From Thiobacter sp. AK1 (lineage in GTDB: Bacteria; Pseudomonadota; Gammaproteobacteria; Burkholderiales; Thiobacteraceae), in the NCBI RefSeq assembly GCF_039822265.1, contig NZ_JBAJEX010000001.1:62001-126000 (forward strand): DNA of 64,000 nt. Reading direction: 5' to 3'. Made by a program: the position numbers and the translations under genes. Shown here one piece after another: positions 10,220 through 21,686 of the stretch (position 1 is the stretch's first letter; every line of letters begins with the position of its first letter). Below the pieces are notes generated by a model. The model worked only from the letters and a program-made list of their open reading frames with translations. It did no database searches and was not told the origin of the DNA.

Positions 10220-10993
10220 TTAGCGGATGATGCCGCGCGTGGAGCGGGCAAGAAAGTCCACCAGCAGCCTGACCGCCGGCTCTGCCTCGGCTTGACGGGC
10301 AAGCGCTGCTTTGGCCTCTTCCAGGGTGAGGCCGGCGCGGTAGAGTGTCTTGTAAGCCTGCTTTAGGGCCGTCAGCGTCTCGGGCGAGAAGCCGCGCCGG
10401 CGCAATCCTTCGGTGTTGAGTCCGTGCGGCTTGGCACCATCGCTACCCGCCGCCGTGACATAGGGCGGGATGTCTTTGAAGACCGTGGTGTTCACCGCCG
10501 TCATGACATGCGCGCCGATCTTGCAGAACTGGTGCACCCCAGTGAAGCCGCCCAGGATAGCGTAATCATCCACCTCCACATGGCCAGCGAGATTGGTGCA
10601 GTTGGCGAAGATGGTGTGGTTGCCGACGATGCAGTCATGGGCGATGTGCACGTAGGCCATGATCCAATTGTCACTGCCGATGCGTGTGACGCCACCACCC
10701 TGGACCGTACCCACGTTGAGGGTGGTGAACTCGCGGATGGTATTGCGGTCGCCAATTTCCAGGCGTGTGGGTTCACCTCCGTATTTCTTGTCTTGGGGAA
10801 TCTCGCCGATGGAGGCGAACTGGAAGATACGGTTGTCGCGCCCGATGCGGGTATGACCGGTGATCACGGCATGCGCCCCGATGCGGGTGCCGTCGCCGAT
10901 TTCCACGTGTTCGCCCACCACGGCATAGGCGCCGATCTCGACGTTCGCACCGAGACGGGCACCGGGATGAACGATAGCGGTGCGATGGATCAT
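10220..10993 (-). CDS. lpxA: UDP-N-acetylglucosamine acyltransferase
   Basis: First enzyme of lipid A synthesis, moving a 3-hydroxyacyl chain from acyl carrier protein to UDP-GlcNAc. The ATG at 10993 ([15 protein letters not shown]) overlaps the fabZ stop as ATGA. The 257-residue protein is a left-handed beta-helix built from isoleucine-rich hexapeptide repeats, with the catalytic histidine region [24 protein letters not shown] and the C-terminal helical part [29 protein letters not shown]. Length and order are standard. Confidence 0.97.
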   Translation of the reverse strand: MIHRTAIVHPGARLGANVEIGAYAVVGEHVEIGDGTRIGAHAVITGHTRIGRDNRIFQFASIGEIPQDKKYGGEPTRLEIGDRNTIREFTTLNVGTVQGGGVTRIGSDNWIMAYVHIAHDCIVGNHTIFANCTNLAGHVEVDDYAILGGFTGVHQFCKIGAHVMTAVNTTVFKDIPPYVTAAGSDGAKPHGLNTEGLRRRGFSPETLTALKQAYKTLYRAGLTLEEAKAALARQAEAEPAVRLLVDFLARSTRGIIR

Positions 10994-11436
10994 ACGACCT
11001 TGCGCACCGTGCACATGAGTTCGGCCTCGGCAGCGACGGTATCTCCCACGCGCGCCTTGCCCGCAAACTTCCAGATCCCCTTGATGGCGCGCAGGAATTC
11101 CACTTCCAGCAGGAGCGTATCGCCAGGCCCAACCGGCCGCTTGAAGCGGGCACCGTCGATGCCTACGAAGTAATACACGGAGTCGGCATCCGGGGTCGTG
11201 TTCTCGCTCTTGAAAGAGAGAATGGCGGCCGCCTGGGCCATGGCTTCCACGATCAGTACGCCTGGAAACACCGGCCGGTTGGGAAAGTGGCCCTGGAAAA
11301 AGGGCTCATTCACACTGACGTTCTTCACCGCCACGATTCTTTTGCCGGGCTCGATCTGGTCCACGCGATCCAGCATCAGGAAGGGATAGCGATGGGGCAG
11401 ATATTTCATGATCTCGTTGATGTCCATGGCACTCAC
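10990..11436 (-). CDS. fabZ: 3-hydroxyacyl-[ACP] dehydratase FabZ
   Basis: Hot-dog-fold dehydratase of fatty acid elongation; it competes with LpxA for 3-hydroxyacyl-ACP, which explains the shared operon. The core is [31 protein letters not shown], with catalytic His, then [25 protein letters not shown] with the catalytic Glu. I favour the GTG at 11436, which overlaps the lpxD stop as GTGA and has AAGGAAA a proper distance upstream; an ATG at 11427 is the alternative. About 148 residues. Confidence 0.95.
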   Translation of the reverse strand: MSAMDINEIMKYLPHRYPFLMLDRVDQIEPGKRIVAVKNVSVNEPFFQGHFPNRPVFPGVLIVEAMAQAAAILSFKSENTTPDADSVYYFVGIDGARFKRPVGPGDTLLLEVEFLRAIKGIWKFAGKARVGDTVAAEAELMCTVRKVV

Positions 11437-12485
11437 GGCTGTTTCCTTTCCAGTTCCTGAATTCGCTGTTCCAATGCACGGATGCGCTGCGCCATCTCCT
11501 CGACCTGACGTAGCCGCGCCTGCATGCGCATCCACTCGCGGTGCGGCTGTGCCGACCACACGCCGGTATAGGTGCTGCCGGGCTCGGTGATGGACTTGGT
11601 GACGAAGCTGCCCACGGCGATGGTCACGTTGTCCGCAATGGTCAGATGGCCGATGATCCCCGCCGCGCCACCCACCATGCAGTGGCGGCCGATGGTGGTG
11701 CTGCCCGCCACACCCACGCAGGCGGCCATCACGGTGTGGGCACCGATGCGCACGTTGTGAGCGATCTGGATTAGGTTGTCGAGCTTGACACCCTCTTCGA
11801 TCACCGTGTCATCCAGGGCACCGCGGTCGATGGTCGTGTTGGCGCCGATTTCCACGTCGTCCCCGATCACCACTCGGCCGATTTGCGGAATCTTCACCCA
11901 GTGTCCGTCTTCCGGCGCAAAACCGAAACCATCGGCACCGATCACCGCGCCGGCATGCACGATCACCCGCCTGCCGAGAATACAGCCGTGATAGATGGTG
12001 ACGCCGGCATGGAGCACACAGTCCTCGCCCAGCACCACACCCTCCCCCACATGACAGCCGGCACCGATCCGGCAGCGTGCGCCGATGCGCGCGCCGCGGG
12101 CAACATGTGTTAGAGGGCCGATGGCGGCGCTGGCATCCACTTGGGCGCCATCTTCCACCACGGCGCTGGAATGGATGCCCGGCGCGAGGGCCGGTGGCGG
12201 GTTGAAGAGGGCGAGTGCCCGTGCCAAATAGGCGTAGGGGTTGGCCACGACGATGCGCGGCAGGCCTGTGGCGTCCCGGTCGCGTGGCCCGACGATCACC
12301 GCCGCGGCTTTCGTGGTGGCCAGTTGCGCGCGGTACTTGGGGTTGGTGAGAAAACTGAGCGCCTCCGGCCCCGCCTGAGCCAGGGTGGCGATTTCCCGAA
12401 TGCGCACCGCGCCATCCCCCACCACCTCGCCACCGAGACGTTGGGCGATTTCGGCGAGACTGAAGCCGGGGGACGCATCGGGCAT
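11433..12485 (-). CDS. lpxD: UDP-3-O-(3-hydroxyacyl)glucosamine N-acyltransferase
   Basis: Third step of lipid A synthesis. The ATG at 12485 ([19 protein letters not shown]) gives 350 residues; a TTG at 12503 in frame is less likely. An N-terminal uridine-binding domain (about 1-100, with [12 protein letters not shown]) precedes the hexapeptide-repeat helix, which includes [20 protein letters not shown] and the catalytic-histidine loop [15 protein letters not shown] short C-terminal coiled coil ([26 protein letters not shown]) follows. It sits between skp and fabZ as usual. Confidence 0.96.
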   Translation of the reverse strand: MPDASPGFSLAEIAQRLGGEVVGDGAVRIREIATLAQAGPEALSFLTNPKYRAQLATTKAAAVIVGPRDRDATGLPRIVVANPYAYLARALALFNPPPALAPGIHSSAVVEDGAQVDASAAIGPLTHVARGARIGARCRIGAGCHVGEGVVLGEDCVLHAGVTIYHGCILGRRVIVHAGAVIGADGFGFAPEDGHWVKIPQIGRVVIGDDVEIGANTTIDRGALDDTVIEEGVKLDNLIQIAHNVRIGAHTVMAACVGVAGSTTIGRHCMVGGAAGIIGHLTIADNVTIAVGSFVTKSITEPGSTYTGVWSAQPHREWMRMQARLRQVEEMAQRIRALEQRIQELERKQP

Positions 12486-12513
12486 GATCGCAACGTTGCG
12501 CAAGCAGGCTGCG

Positions 12514-13020
12514 TCACTTGTCGGCGAGTAGCTTCAGGATCTTGTCGGTGATGTCGATGCGGTTGCTGACATACACCGCCTCCTGCAGGATGAGGTCGTA
12601 TTTTTCCTTCTCCGCCAGCTCACCAATGGCCTTGTTGACGCGCTCCTGGAAGGCCGCCCGCTCTTCGTTCTGACGAATGTTGAGATCCTCCCGAAATTCG
12701 CGCTGAGCCCGCTGCAGGTCGCGATTGAGATTGGCGAGCTCGCGTTCCTTGTTGCGGCGTTCGGTCTCGCTCAGGGTGACACTCTCCTTTTCCAGATAGG
12801 CCTGCAGGTCACGAAACTGCTTGGCCATTTTCTGGATCTCGGCATCGCGTGCAGCAAATTCTTTTTCCAGTTTCTTGCTGGCGCGGATGGCGGGCGCCGA
12901 CTCGCGGAAGATGCGTTCCACGTTTACGAAGCCCACCTTGAGCTCTGCCGCCATAACCGAGCCGGTGATACCTGCGGTCACCAACAGGGCGACTGCCATG
13001 ATCTGCTTGACGCTTCTCAT
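12514..13020 (-). CDS. skp: OmpH/Skp periplasmic chaperone
   Basis: Holds unfolded outer-membrane proteins on their way to the Bam complex. The ATG at 13020 with AGAGAGAAG upstream gives a 168-residue precursor: a signal peptide ([24 protein letters not shown], cleavage after VMA), then [13 protein letters not shown], long charged helices with heptad character (about 60-130) that form the tentacles, and a C-terminal [32 protein letters not shown]. It lies directly after bamA. Confidence 0.93.
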   Translation of the reverse strand: MRSVKQIMAVALLVTAGITGSVMAAELKVGFVNVERIFRESAPAIRASKKLEKEFAARDAEIQKMAKQFRDLQAYLEKESVTLSETERRNKERELANLNRDLQRAQREFREDLNIRQNEERAAFQERVNKAIGELAEKEKYDLILQEAVYVSNRIDITDKILKLLADK

Positions 13021-13030
13021 ACTTCTCTCT

Positions 13031-15307
13031 CTAGAAAACGGAACCCAACTGGAACTGGAATACCTCGGTCTTATCATCAGGCTTGGGGTTTAAGGCCTTG
13101 GCCAGACTGAACTTGAGCGGGCCCACGGGTGACACCCAGCTCAGAGCGATACCGGCCGAATAGCGCAGATCGCCCAGGCTCACCTTGGCGTCCGGCCCAT
13201 AGACGGCGCCAGCGTCGAGGAAGGCGCTTAAGCGTGCCGACTTGTCGTTTTTCAAACCCGGCAGGGGGAAGAGATATTCGGCATTGCCTATTATGCGGCG
13301 CGTGCCGCCAATGGCTTGGCCTAAGTTGTCCTTGGGCCCGATGGTGCCCGCCTTATAGCCGCGCACCGAGGTGACGCCACCCGCGTAGTAATTCTTGAAG
13401 AAGGGGAAGGGATCGCCCAGCAGGCCCTTGGCCCAGCCGACCTCGCCATTCAACAAAAGCGCCGTATCCCGCGACAGGGGTGTGAGCCATTGGTGCTGAT
13501 AGGTGAGTTTCACGTAATTGAGCTCGGCGCCCGGCAGGCCGATCTCGCCCACGGCCCGTTGCAGCCTGCCTTTCATGGGATAGAGACGGCTGTCGCGGGT
13601 ATCCCGCGCCCAGGAGGCATCACCGCGCAGGATGGAATAGCTGTTACCGAAGGTGGAAACGAACTGTGCATACACCGGCGAGGCCGTGGTGTCCACGGTG
13701 GACTTGGTATGTTCGTAACCGAGGCCAAAGCCGATGCTATCGGTTTCCGCGATGGGCACCCCCAGCCGCAGCCCGAGGCCCTGGCTGGAGGTCGTGTAGG
13801 TGGTGACCGACAGGGCAGTCGAGTCTACCTTGCGCGTATAGATGTCGAAGCCCAGGCTCAGGCCATCGTCGGTGTAATAGGGATTGGTGTAGGACAGGGC
13901 GTAGACCGTGTTCACCTTGCTGGTGTTGGCTTGCACCGCCAAGAAATTACCCGATCCCAGCACGTTGGCCTGGGAGACGGAGCCACTCAAAATCAGACCC
14001 TCTCCGCTGGAGAAACCGGCACCCGCCATGATGCTACCGGTGGGTTTTTCCTCCACACGCACGTTGACGTCTACCTGGTCCGTGGTGCCCGGCACGGCCG
14101 GCGTTTCGATGTTCACTTCCTTGAAATAATCCAACTTGTCGATGCGCTCTTTGGAGCGGTTGATCTTGGCAGCCGAATACCAGCCGCCCTCGATCTGGCG
14201 CATCTCGCGCCGGATCACCTCGTCACGGGTACGCGTGTTGCCCGAGATACGCACCTGGCGCACATAGACACGCCGACCGGGATCGATGAAGAAAGTAAAG
14301 GCTACTCGCTGTCGCTCCCGATCCACTTCGGGTACGGCGTTGACGTTGGCGAAGGCATACCCTTCGTTGCCCAGCCGGTCGCTGATCGCCTTGGTGGTTT
14401 CCGTGATGCGCTCGCGCGAGAACACCTCGCCACTCTTCACCTTAACCAGCTTGCGCAGTTCGTCTTCCGGAATGAGCAGCTCGCCGGCGACCTTGATGTC
14501 GGACAGGGTATAGCGTGGCCCCTCGTGAATGTTGATGGTGATGTAGATGTCTTTCTTGTCCGGGGTGATCTGCACCTGGGTGGATTCGATGGCGAAATCC
14601 ATATAGCCCCGGTTGAGATAGAAGGAGCGCAGGGTCTCCAAATCACCCGCCAGTTTTTGCTTGGAATATTGATCGTTCTTGGTGTACCAGGAGAGCCAGT
14701 TGGGCGTGGAAAGATTCATCAGTTCCAGCAAGTCCTTCTCCCGGAAGGCTTGAGCACCGACGATGTTGATCTGGCGGATCTTGGCCACCTCCCCTTCCGA
14801 GATGTCGAAGCGGATCGCCACGCGATTGCGCTCCAGAGGCGTGACGGTAGTCTTGATCTCCACCCCATATTTGCCGCGCGCGAGATACTGGCGCTTGAGC
14901 TCCTGCTCGGCCTTGTCCAGCAGCGCCCGGTCGAAAATGCGCGACTCGGCCAGCCCCACTTCCTTGAGGCCGGTCTTAAGCTGGTCCTTGCTGAATTCCT
15001 TGGCACCGAAGATATCAATCTGGCCGATGGCGGGCCGTTCCTGGACCTGGACGATGAGGACACCATCCTGCACCTCCAGGCGCACGTCGCTGAAGAAACC
15101 AGTGGCGTACAGGGCCTTGATGGCGGCGGCGGATTTTTCCTCGTCGAAGGTCTCACCCACCTTCACCGGCAGATAGCTGAACACGGTTCCTGCCTCGGTG
15201 CGCTGGATGCCCTCGACGCGGATGTCTTTCACCACGAAGGGCTCGAAGGCGAATGCGGCGCGGCTCAGTCCCGCTGCCACCAGCCACACCAGGAGGGAAG
15301 GTCTCAT
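13031..15307 (-). CDS. bamA: Outer membrane protein assembly factor BamA
   Basis: Central pore of the outer-membrane beta-barrel insertion machine. The 758-residue precursor has a short signal peptide (MRPSLLVWLVAAGLSRAAFA), five POTRA domains (about 22-420; the first starts FVVKDIRVEGIQRTEAGTVFSYL) and a 16-strand barrel. The barrel has the L6 motif VRGYKAG and ends in a C-terminal phenylalanine (FQLGSVF), the signature recognised by Bam itself. It is preceded by rseP with 4 bp between the genes and followed by skp. Confidence 0.97.
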   Translation of the reverse strand: MRPSLLVWLVAAGLSRAAFAFEPFVVKDIRVEGIQRTEAGTVFSYLPVKVGETFDEEKSAAAIKALYATGFFSDVRLEVQDGVLIVQVQERPAIGQIDIFGAKEFSKDQLKTGLKEVGLAESRIFDRALLDKAEQELKRQYLARGKYGVEIKTTVTPLERNRVAIRFDISEGEVAKIRQINIVGAQAFREKDLLELMNLSTPNWLSWYTKNDQYSKQKLAGDLETLRSFYLNRGYMDFAIESTQVQITPDKKDIYITINIHEGPRYTLSDIKVAGELLIPEDELRKLVKVKSGEVFSRERITETTKAISDRLGNEGYAFANVNAVPEVDRERQRVAFTFFIDPGRRVYVRQVRISGNTRTRDEVIRREMRQIEGGWYSAAKINRSKERIDKLDYFKEVNIETPAVPGTTDQVDVNVRVEEKPTGSIMAGAGFSSGEGLILSGSVSQANVLGSGNFLAVQANTSKVNTVYALSYTNPYYTDDGLSLGFDIYTRKVDSTALSVTTYTTSSQGLGLRLGVPIAETDSIGFGLGYEHTKSTVDTTASPVYAQFVSTFGNSYSILRGDASWARDTRDSRLYPMKGRLQRAVGEIGLPGAELNYVKLTYQHQWLTPLSRDTALLLNGEVGWAKGLLGDPFPFFKNYYAGGVTSVRGYKAGTIGPKDNLGQAIGGTRRIIGNAEYLFPLPGLKNDKSARLSAFLDAGAVYGPDAKVSLGDLRYSAGIALSWVSPVGPLKFSLAKALNPKPDDKTEVFQFQLGSVF

Positions 15308-15311
15308 GCGA

Positions 15312-16649
15312 TCAGGGCCCCAGCAAGCGGTTGATGTCGTTGTAGAGGGCGAACAGCATTAGGGTGAACAGGAGCGCCATGCCGATCCTTTGCCCGAGCA
15401 TGAGAATCTTCTCGGACGGTGGGCGTCCCGTGATGATTTCGCCGACATGATACAACAAATGCCCTCCATCCAGCACCGGCACCGGGAGCAGGTTGAGCAC
15501 ACCCAGACTCACGCTGAGCAGGGCGAGAAAGAGTAGCCAAGGCAGCCAGCCCATCTGCGCCGTCTGCCCCGCATAGTCGGCGATGGCCACCGGTCCGCTC
15601 AGATTGCGCCACGACACCTCGCCCCAGAGCATCTTCCAAAGAAGCTGCACACTCAACACCGCCCCATCCCAGGTCTTGCGCGCGCCGGCGACGAGGGCAC
15701 CCAACACGCCGTGCCGCACCGTGGTGAAAGCATAGGCGCTGGCGCCGATGCGACCGATGCGCTCGTCCTGTACTGTCTCCGCACGCGGTGTGACCACGAT
15801 CTCCACGTTGCGACCTTCGCGCAGTACGCGCAGAGTCAACGCCTGGCCGGGGTGGCGGCGAATCTTTTCCACCAGGGCCTGCCAGCTGTCCACCGGCTCG
15901 CCATTCACCGCCACGACCCAGTCTCCTGTTTGCAGGCCCGCGGCTGCCGCGGGTGAATCTGGCAATACCTCGCCGATGCGCGGCTGGAGAAAGCGCGCGG
16001 GGGCAAGCCCCAGACGCGTAAGAAACGCGCGCCCCTGGTCGGCCCCATCGTCGGCGGCGATGCGCAGGACATACACCGCGCGGCGGCCGTCGGCCTTGCG
16101 CACCCATACTTCTAGCTGGCTGGCGCGTCCCAGCCGGGAAAGCAGTGTCCAATGCACGTCGTCCCACACGGCCACCGGTTCACCGGCGATGACTTCCAGC
16201 GTATCGCCCTTGGTAAGCCCCGCCACGGCGGCCGGCGTCCCCGGCGCAGGCGCATCGATCACCGGGCGCAGGCCAGGCATGCCATGCAGGAACAGGCCCC
16301 AATAGATGAGTAACGCGAGCAGAAAGTTGGCCAGCGGCCCCGCGGCCACGATCACCATGCGCCGCCACACTGGCTGGCGGTTGAACGCCTGCGGCAGCGC
16401 CTCCGGTGACACCGGTCCTTCGTGCTCATCCAGCATTTTCACGTAGCCGCCGATGGGAAAGGCGGCGATCACCCATTCGGTGCCGTCCGGAAAGAAGCGG
16501 CGCGCCCAGAGGGGGCGGCCAAATCCCACCGAGAAACGCAGCACGCGCACGCCGCAGGCACGTGCCGCCAAATAATGGCCGAATTCGTGCACGACGATGA
16601 GCACCCCCAGGGTCACTAGGAACGCGATGGGCGTGATGAGGACGCTCAT
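15312..16649 (-). CDS. rseP: Site-2 intramembrane protease RseP
   Basis: Zinc metalloprotease that cleaves anti-sigma factor in the membrane during the envelope stress response. The 445-residue protein has [16 protein letters not shown] near residues 20-34, which carries the HExxH zinc site, and the second membrane motif [13 protein letters not shown]. Two PDZ domains lie between them (about 115-290), the second containing [29 protein letters not shown]. Its start codon overlaps the dxr stop as ATGA. Confidence 0.96.
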   Translation of the reverse strand: MSVLITPIAFLVTLGVLIVVHEFGHYLAARACGVRVLRFSVGFGRPLWARRFFPDGTEWVIAAFPIGGYVKMLDEHEGPVSPEALPQAFNRQPVWRRMVIVAAGPLANFLLALLIYWGLFLHGMPGLRPVIDAPAPGTPAAVAGLTKGDTLEVIAGEPVAVWDDVHWTLLSRLGRASQLEVWVRKADGRRAVYVLRIAADDGADQGRAFLTRLGLAPARFLQPRIGEVLPDSPAAAAGLQTGDWVVAVNGEPVDSWQALVEKIRRHPGQALTLRVLREGRNVEIVVTPRAETVQDERIGRIGASAYAFTTVRHGVLGALVAGARKTWDGAVLSVQLLWKMLWGEVSWRNLSGPVAIADYAGQTAQMGWLPWLLFLALLSVSLGVLNLLPVPVLDGGHLLYHVGEIITGRPPSEKILMLGQRIGMALLFTLMLFALYNDINRLLGP

Positions 16650-17827
16650 GTTACCTCGCTTTGCGATAGCAGCCGGCGAGCGAGGGCACGTGCCTGCGCG
16701 TCCGCCGCCAGCACCGTGTCGAGACTGTCCGCAGCTTGAACCGGCAGGCGTGCCAGCACCGTCTCGATCAAGGCCGGAATGCGCCGGAAGGGCAATGCTT
16801 CCGCAAGAAAGGCCTCCACTGCGATTTCGTTGGCGGCATTGAGCACCGCGGGGGCCGTACCCCCCGCCCGTAGCGCCTGGTAAGCAAGGTTTAGACAGGG
16901 AAAGCGGTCAGGATCGGGCGCTTCGAAGGTAAGCCGCGCCACGCGGAACAGATCGAGCGCTTCCACTCCGCTGTCGATGCGTTCCGGGTAGCCGAGCGCG
17001 TGGGCAATGGGCGTGCGCATGTCCGGATTGCTAAGCTGCGCCAGCACCGAACCATCCACGTATTCCACCATGGAATGGATCACGCTCTGGGGATGGATCA
17101 CCACCTGGATCTGCTCTGGCTGGGCGTCGAACAGCCAGTAAGCCTCGATCACCTCCAGCCCCTTGTTCATCATGGTGGCCGAATCCACGGAAATCTTGCG
17201 ACCCATCACCCAGTTGGGATGGGCGCAGGCCTCGGCCGGCGTGACGCCCTCCAGAGATTCCGGCGCGCGCGTGCGAAACGGCCCGCCGGAGGCGGTGAGC
17301 AGGATGCGCCGCACGCCCCGCGCCGCAAGTCCCCTGCCGTCCCCTGGCAGGCACTGGAAGACGGCGTTGTGCTCGCTGTCGATGGGCAACAATTCGGCAC
17401 CGTTGGCCTTGACTGCCTCCATGAACAGCGCTCCCGACATCACCAACGCCTCCTTGTTCGCAAGCAGGATGCGTTTGCCGGCCTGCGCCGCTGCCAGGGT
17501 GGGCACCAGCCCGGCAGCGCCGACGATGGCGGCCATGACCGTGTCCACCTCCGGCGCGCTGGCAACCTGCGCCAGCGCCGCCTCGCCCGCCAGCACCTGG
17601 GTGGGGAGGTCTTCCTCTCGTAGCGCTTGTGCCAATGCCTCGGCGGCCTGTCTGTCGGTCAGCACCGCATAGACGGGGCGAAAGCGCCGACACTGTTCCA
17701 TCAGTCGCTGCCACTGTGCCTGCGCCGTCAGGGCGAATGCTTGGAAGCGGTCGGGATGGCGCGCCACCACGTCCAGCGTGCTGGTACCGATGGAGCCGGT
17801 GGAGCCGAGGATGGTCAGTCGCCGCAT
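16646..17827 (-). CDS. dxr: 1-deoxy-D-xylulose 5-phosphate reductoisomerase
   Basis: Second enzyme of the methylerythritol phosphate route to isoprenoids, using NADPH. The 393-residue protein has the N-terminal dinucleotide fold [28 protein letters not shown], the metal/substrate segment [23 protein letters not shown], and [27 protein letters not shown]. Length is normal. It lies between cdsA and rseP; UppS two genes upstream uses the same pathway's product. Confidence 0.97.
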   Translation of the reverse strand: MRRLTILGSTGSIGTSTLDVVARHPDRFQAFALTAQAQWQRLMEQCRRFRPVYAVLTDRQAAEALAQALREEDLPTQVLAGEAALAQVASAPEVDTVMAAIVGAAGLVPTLAAAQAGKRILLANKEALVMSGALFMEAVKANGAELLPIDSEHNAVFQCLPGDGRGLAARGVRRILLTASGGPFRTRAPESLEGVTPAEACAHPNWVMGRKISVDSATMMNKGLEVIEAYWLFDAQPEQIQVVIHPQSVIHSMVEYVDGSVLAQLSNPDMRTPIAHALGYPERIDSGVEALDLFRVARLTFEAPDPDRFPCLNLAYQALRAGGTAPAVLNAANEIAVEAFLAEALPFRRIPALIETVLARLPVQAADSLDTVLAADAQARALARRLLSQSEVT

Positions 17828-17837
17828 GGTGTCCCCG

Positions 17838-18665
17838 TCAATTGCCCAGGCGCCCCAGGTAGGCGAAAGCGAGCAGCAGAAACACGGGTAGCGCGGCGGT
17901 CTGGCTGTCGATGCGATCTAGCACGCCACCATGACCCGGGATGAGGTGGCTGCTGTCTTTCACGCCCGCCACGCGCTTGATGTGGGATTCGAACAAATCG
18001 CCTTCCACACTCACCGCCACCAGGAACACGCAGGCCGCGACCAGGACCGGCGCCGACACCCGATGCCCTGCCAGGAGCAGATTGGGACTCGACACCCCCA
18101 CCAACCATGCCAGGAGCATGCCCGCCAGCACGGCGCCGAGCACGCCTTCCCACGTCTTGCCGGGACTGATGAGGGGCGCGAGCTTGTGGCGTCCAAAGCG
18201 GTGGCCCGCGAAATAAGCGGCACTGTCCGCAAGCCAGATCAGGCCCATGATGAACAAGACCAGACCCGGCCCGACCAAGCGCAACTCCAGCATGGCCACC
18301 CAGGTGGGCAAAAGCAGCAACCAGCCGGTGAGCGCACGCACAGGCCACGCCTGCCCGCGCCAGCCAAGCGCGAGCCAGAAGGGAACGACCGCGAGCCAGA
18401 ACAGGGTGGCCGCGACTGCCAGCCAACCGGTGAGGGTGGGGCCGGTTTCCAGCAACCGGTAGCAGCCAAAGAGAATCAGCGTCGTCAGCGCAAGATAGGC
18501 CCATGCGCCGCGGCCCGCAAAGCCGGACAGACGTGCCCATTCATGCGCGGCGAGCAGGACCACGATGCCCAGCAGCACCGCCCATGCCCATTGCGGCAAC
18601 AGAAACAGCGCCGCCAGGAATAACGGGATCAAGATCAGCGCGACGAGCAGCCGCTGCCTAAGCAT
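17838..18665 (-). CDS. cdsA: Phosphatidate cytidylyltransferase
   Basis: Makes CDP-diacylglycerol for all phospholipids. The ATG at 18665 ([21 protein letters not shown]) gives 275 residues and overlaps uppS by 8 bp; the frame is open upstream but lies entirely in uppS. There are about eight membrane segments and the family signature near the end, [24 protein letters not shown], with the metal-binding Asp residues. [18 protein letters not shown] is the other conserved loop. Confidence 0.96.
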   Translation of the reverse strand: MLRQRLLVALILIPLFLAALFLLPQWAWAVLLGIVVLLAAHEWARLSGFAGRGAWAYLALTTLILFGCYRLLETGPTLTGWLAVAATLFWLAVVPFWLALGWRGQAWPVRALTGWLLLLPTWVAMLELRLVGPGLVLFIMGLIWLADSAAYFAGHRFGRHKLAPLISPGKTWEGVLGAVLAGMLLAWLVGVSSPNLLLAGHRVSAPVLVAACVFLVAVSVEGDLFESHIKRVAGVKDSSHLIPGHGGVLDRIDSQTAALPVFLLLAFAYLGRLGN

Positions 18666-19413
18666 TTTCCTCAAGCTGCTCGCTGGTGCGGCCGAAACGT
18701 CGCTCCCGCCTCTGGAAAGAGGCGATGGCCGCATCGAAGGCCTTGGCGTCGAAATCGGGCCAGAGTGTATCGGTGAAGTAGAGCTCGGTATAGGCGAGCT
18801 GCCAGAGCAGGAAGTTGCTGATGCGCTGCTCGCCACCGGTACGGATGAAGAGATCCGGCTCCGGCGCATCCGACAGGCATAGGTAGGGGGCGAGCTCCTC
18901 CTCGCCGAAGCCGTGCATCAGTTCTGGACGTTCGGCCAGCATGCGGTTGGCGGCTTGCAGGATGTCCCAGCGTCCACCATAGTTGGCGGCAATGGTCAGC
19001 GTGAGTCGGTTGTTGCCGGCCGTGAGGGCCTCGGCATCGGCGATGAGTTTCTGCAGGCGTGGGTCGAAGCGGGACACGTCGCCAATGAGGCGGAAGCGAA
19101 TCCCGTTCTCGTGCAGCTTGGCCACTTCCTGCTCCAGAGCGACCACGAACAGCTGCATGAGCAGGGAGACTTCCTCTGGCGGTCGACGCCAGTTCTCGCT
19201 GCTGAAGGCGAACAGGGTGAGATATTGCACGCCGCGCTCGATGCAGGCACGAATGATTTCGCGCACCGTCTCCACACCCTTGCGATGCCCCGCCACGCGC
19301 GGCAGCCTGCGATTCTTGGCCCAACGACCATTGCCATCCATGATGATGGCCACATGGCGCGGCACGCGACTGGGCTCCGGGATGCCGCGAGTAGAGCTGC
19401 GCAAGAGGGACAC
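18658..19413 (-). CDS. uppS: Undecaprenyl diphosphate synthase (cis-prenyltransferase)
   Basis: Builds the C55 lipid carrier for peptidoglycan and O-antigen. The 251-residue protein has [16 protein letters not shown] (catalytic Asp) near residues 20-35, [26 protein letters not shown] and the C-terminal [35 protein letters not shown]. Only 9 bp separate it from frr. Confidence 0.97.
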   Translation of the reverse strand: MSLLRSSTRGIPEPSRVPRHVAIIMDGNGRWAKNRRLPRVAGHRKGVETVREIIRACIERGVQYLTLFAFSSENWRRPPEEVSLLMQLFVVALEQEVAKLHENGIRFRLIGDVSRFDPRLQKLIADAEALTAGNNRLTLTIAANYGGRWDILQAANRMLAERPELMHGFGEEELAPYLCLSDAPEPDLFIRTGGEQRISNFLLWQLAYTELYFTDTLWPDFDAKAFDAAIASFQRRERRFGRTSEQLEENA

Positions 19414-19422
19414 GGGCCCGCC

Positions 19423-19986
19423 TCAGATCGCCAGCAGATCGGCTTCTTTGGCGTTAAGCAGTTTGTCGATTTCCGCCACGAAGCGGTCGGTGAGCTTTTG
19501 TACCTCGTCTTCTGCCCGCCGTGCCTCGTCCTCGCTGATCTCTTTGTCCTTGACCATCTCCTTGAGCGTATTGTTGGCGTCTCGGCGCGCGTTGCGTACC
19601 GCCACCTTTGCCGTCTCACCCTCGTGCTTGACGACCTTGATCAGTTCCCGGCGCCGCTCTTCCGTGAGGGGTGGCATGGGCACCCGGATCATGTCACCCT
19701 GGGAAGCGGGATTGAGCCCCAAGTCGGATTCGCGGATCGCCTTCTCCACCACCGGCAGCATCTTTTTCTCCCAGGGTGTGACGCCGATGGTGCGAGCATC
19801 TACCAGGGTGACATTGGCAACCTGGTTTATCGGCACCAGGCTGCCGTAGTAGTCCACCATGATGTGATCCAGCAACCCGGTGTGGGCGCGGCCGGTGCGC
19901 ACCTTGCCGAGATCGGACTTGAGCGCCTCGATGGCCTTTTGCATCTTCTGTTCGGCTTGTTTCTTCACTTCGGCAACGGAACTCAT
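19423..19986 (-). CDS. frr: Ribosome recycling factor
   Basis: Splits the post-termination ribosome together with EF-G. The ATG at 19986 ([23 protein letters not shown]) gives 187 residues, two more than the classic 185. Conserved parts are [42 protein letters not shown], and [20 protein letters not shown]. It follows pyrH with a 26-bp gap. Confidence 0.97.
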   Translation of the reverse strand: MSSVAEVKKQAEQKMQKAIEALKSDLGKVRTGRAHTGLLDHIMVDYYGSLVPINQVANVTLVDARTIGVTPWEKKMLPVVEKAIRESDLGLNPASQGDMIRVPMPPLTEERRRELIKVVKHEGETAKVAVRNARRDANNTLKEMVKDKEISEDEARRAEDEVQKLTDRFVAEIDKLLNAKEADLLAI

Positions 19987-20012
19987 GTCTGCAATCCCTT
20001 TCGATCGATGGT

Positions 20013-20729
20013 TCAGCTCACGGTGACCAGCGTGCCCTCGTCCTCGCCGCGCACCACGCGTTCCAACGCGCCGGGCTTGAAGATGCTGAACACGCACACC
20101 GGCAGCTTCTGCTCTCGGCACAGGGCGAAGGCGGTCGCATCCATCACGCCGAGATTGCGGCCAATGGCCTCGTCAAAGGTGAGCGTGCGGTAACGGTTGG
20201 CATGCGGATCTTTCTTAGGATCCGCGCTATAGACGCCGTCCACCTTGGTGGCTTTCAGAACGATGTCGGCAGCCATTTCCGCGCCCCGTAGAGCGGCGGC
20301 AGTGTCAGTGGTGAAGAAGGGATTGCCGGTACCGGCAGCAAAGATCACCACCTTGCCCTCCTCCAGGTAACGCAGGGCCTTGCCGCGAATGTAGGGTTCG
20401 GCCACCTGCTCGATGGTGAGGGCCGACTGCACGCGGCAGTCCACCCCCGAGCGGCGCAACGCGTCTTGTAATGCCAAGGCATTGATCACCGTGGCCAGCA
20501 TGCCCATGTAATCCGCCTGGGCGCGGTCCATGCCCGCCGCTCCCGCCGAAACGCCACGAAAAATGTTGCCGCCGCCGATGACGATACCGATCTGCACCCC
20601 CAAAGCGGCGGTGCGCGCCACCTGGGCGGCCATGCCGTCCAGGGTCACGCGATCGATGCCGTAGCTGCCCTCGCCCATCAGCGCCTCGCCGGAGAGCTTG
20701 AGCAGGATACGCCGATAGCGCAGCGCCAT
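20013..20729 (-). CDS. pyrH: Uridylate kinase
   Basis: Amino-acid-kinase-fold enzyme that phosphorylates UMP to UDP. The 238-residue protein has [14 protein letters not shown] at the N-terminus, [30 protein letters not shown] and [16 protein letters not shown]. It sits 4 bp after tsf in the rpsB-tsf-pyrH-frr order. Confidence 0.97.
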   Translation of the reverse strand: MALRYRRILLKLSGEALMGEGSYGIDRVTLDGMAAQVARTAALGVQIGIVIGGGNIFRGVSAGAAGMDRAQADYMGMLATVINALALQDALRRSGVDCRVQSALTIEQVAEPYIRGKALRYLEEGKVVIFAAGTGNPFFTTDTAAALRGAEMAADIVLKATKVDGVYSADPKKDPHANRYRTLTFDEAIGRNLGVMDATAFALCREQKLPVCVFSIFKPGALERVVRGEDEGTLVTVS

Positions 20730-20733
20730 GGGC

Positions 20734-21612
20734 TCAGACTTTCGCCGCGGCCGCCACCTCAGCCGCGTAGTCCACGACCTTCTTCTCGATCCCCTCGCCG
20801 ACGATGAAGAGGGTGAAACTATTCACGGTGGCACCCTTGGACTTGAGCAGCGCTTCCACGCTCTGATCCGGATTCTTGACGAAGGGCTGCCCGAGCAGGG
20901 TCACTTCCGCCAGAAACTTGGCTACGCTGCCTTCCACGATTTTATCCACGATGTTGGCCGGCTTGCCTGATTCCAGCGCTCGCGCTTTGGCGATTTCGCG
21001 CTCGCGCTCGATGGTCTCGGCCGGCACCTGCTCCTTGGACACGGCGATGGGCTTGGATGCCGCCACGTGCATGGCGATGTCCTTGCCCAGGGTCTCGTCG
21101 CCGCCGTTAAGGTCCACCATCACGCCGATGCGATTGCCGTGGAGATACACGGACAGGCGGCCGGAGGTGGCGAAACGGGCGATGCGGCGGATAGCCATGT
21201 TCTCGCCCAGCTTCATGATCAGCGCCTGCCGCGCTTCCTCGACGGTCTGACCGGAAGCCATCTTCAGCTTGGACAATGCTTCCACGTCGGCGGGATCGTG
21301 CTCCGCCACCAGTTGGGCGCACGCCTTGGCAAAGTTGAGGAATTCCTCGTTCTTGGCCACGAAGTCGGTCTCGCAATTGACCTCCACCAATGCGCCGATC
21401 TTACCGTCCGGGCTGACGTAGCTACCGATCACGCCTTCCGCGGCGATACGGCCCGCTGCCTTGGAGGCCTTGGCGCCGCTTTTGATGCGCAGCAGGTCCT
21501 CGGCCTTGTTCATGTCGCCATTGGCCTCGGTGAGCGCCTTCTTGCATTCCATCATGCCGAGCCCGGTTCGCTCGCGCAGTTCCTTCACCATGCTTGCGGT
21601 GATTTCAGCCAT
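20734..21612 (-). CDS. tsf: Translation elongation factor Ts
   Basis: Nucleotide exchange factor for EF-Tu. The 292-residue protein has the N-terminal UBA-like part [34 protein letters not shown] and [16 protein letters not shown], with the TDFV tip that contacts EF-Tu. It is separated from rpsB by 74 bp that contain a perfect 9-bp hairpin, so its expression may be partly attenuated relative to rpsB. Confidence 0.97.
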   Translation of the reverse strand: MAEITASMVKELRERTGLGMMECKKALTEANGDMNKAEDLLRIKSGAKASKAAGRIAAEGVIGSYVSPDGKIGALVEVNCETDFVAKNEEFLNFAKACAQLVAEHDPADVEALSKLKMASGQTVEEARQALIMKLGENMAIRRIARFATSGRLSVYLHGNRIGVMVDLNGGDETLGKDIAMHVAASKPIAVSKEQVPAETIEREREIAKARALESGKPANIVDKIVEGSVAKFLAEVTLLGQPFVKNPDQSVEALLKSKGATVNSFTLFIVGEGIEKKVVDYAAEVAAAAKV

Positions 21613-21661
21613 TGTGTACTCCTAAAAACAGATTCGATGGGGAGAAGGTCCGCGTGAAACG

Positions 21662-21685
21662 ACAAAGGGGCTTGCGCCCCTTTGT
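21662..21685 (-). terminator. Hairpin between rpsB and tsf (attenuator or partial terminator)
   Basis: ACAAAGGGG at 21662-21670 pairs perfectly with CCCCTTTGT at 21677-21685 across a 6-base loop. It starts two bases after the rpsB stop. On the minus strand the run after the stem is CGTTTC, a poor U tract, so read-through into tsf is expected. An rpsB-tsf intercistronic terminator is known in other proteobacteria. Confidence 0.6.
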
Positions 21686-21686
21686 T

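Noticed and set aside
13490-15334. 614-codon open frame on the plus strand
   Set aside because: Exactly antisense to bamA; no RBS or family features, and BamA is unmistakable on the other strand.
18913-20193. 426-codon plus-strand frame
   Set aside because: Antisense to uppS and frr, both certain genes.
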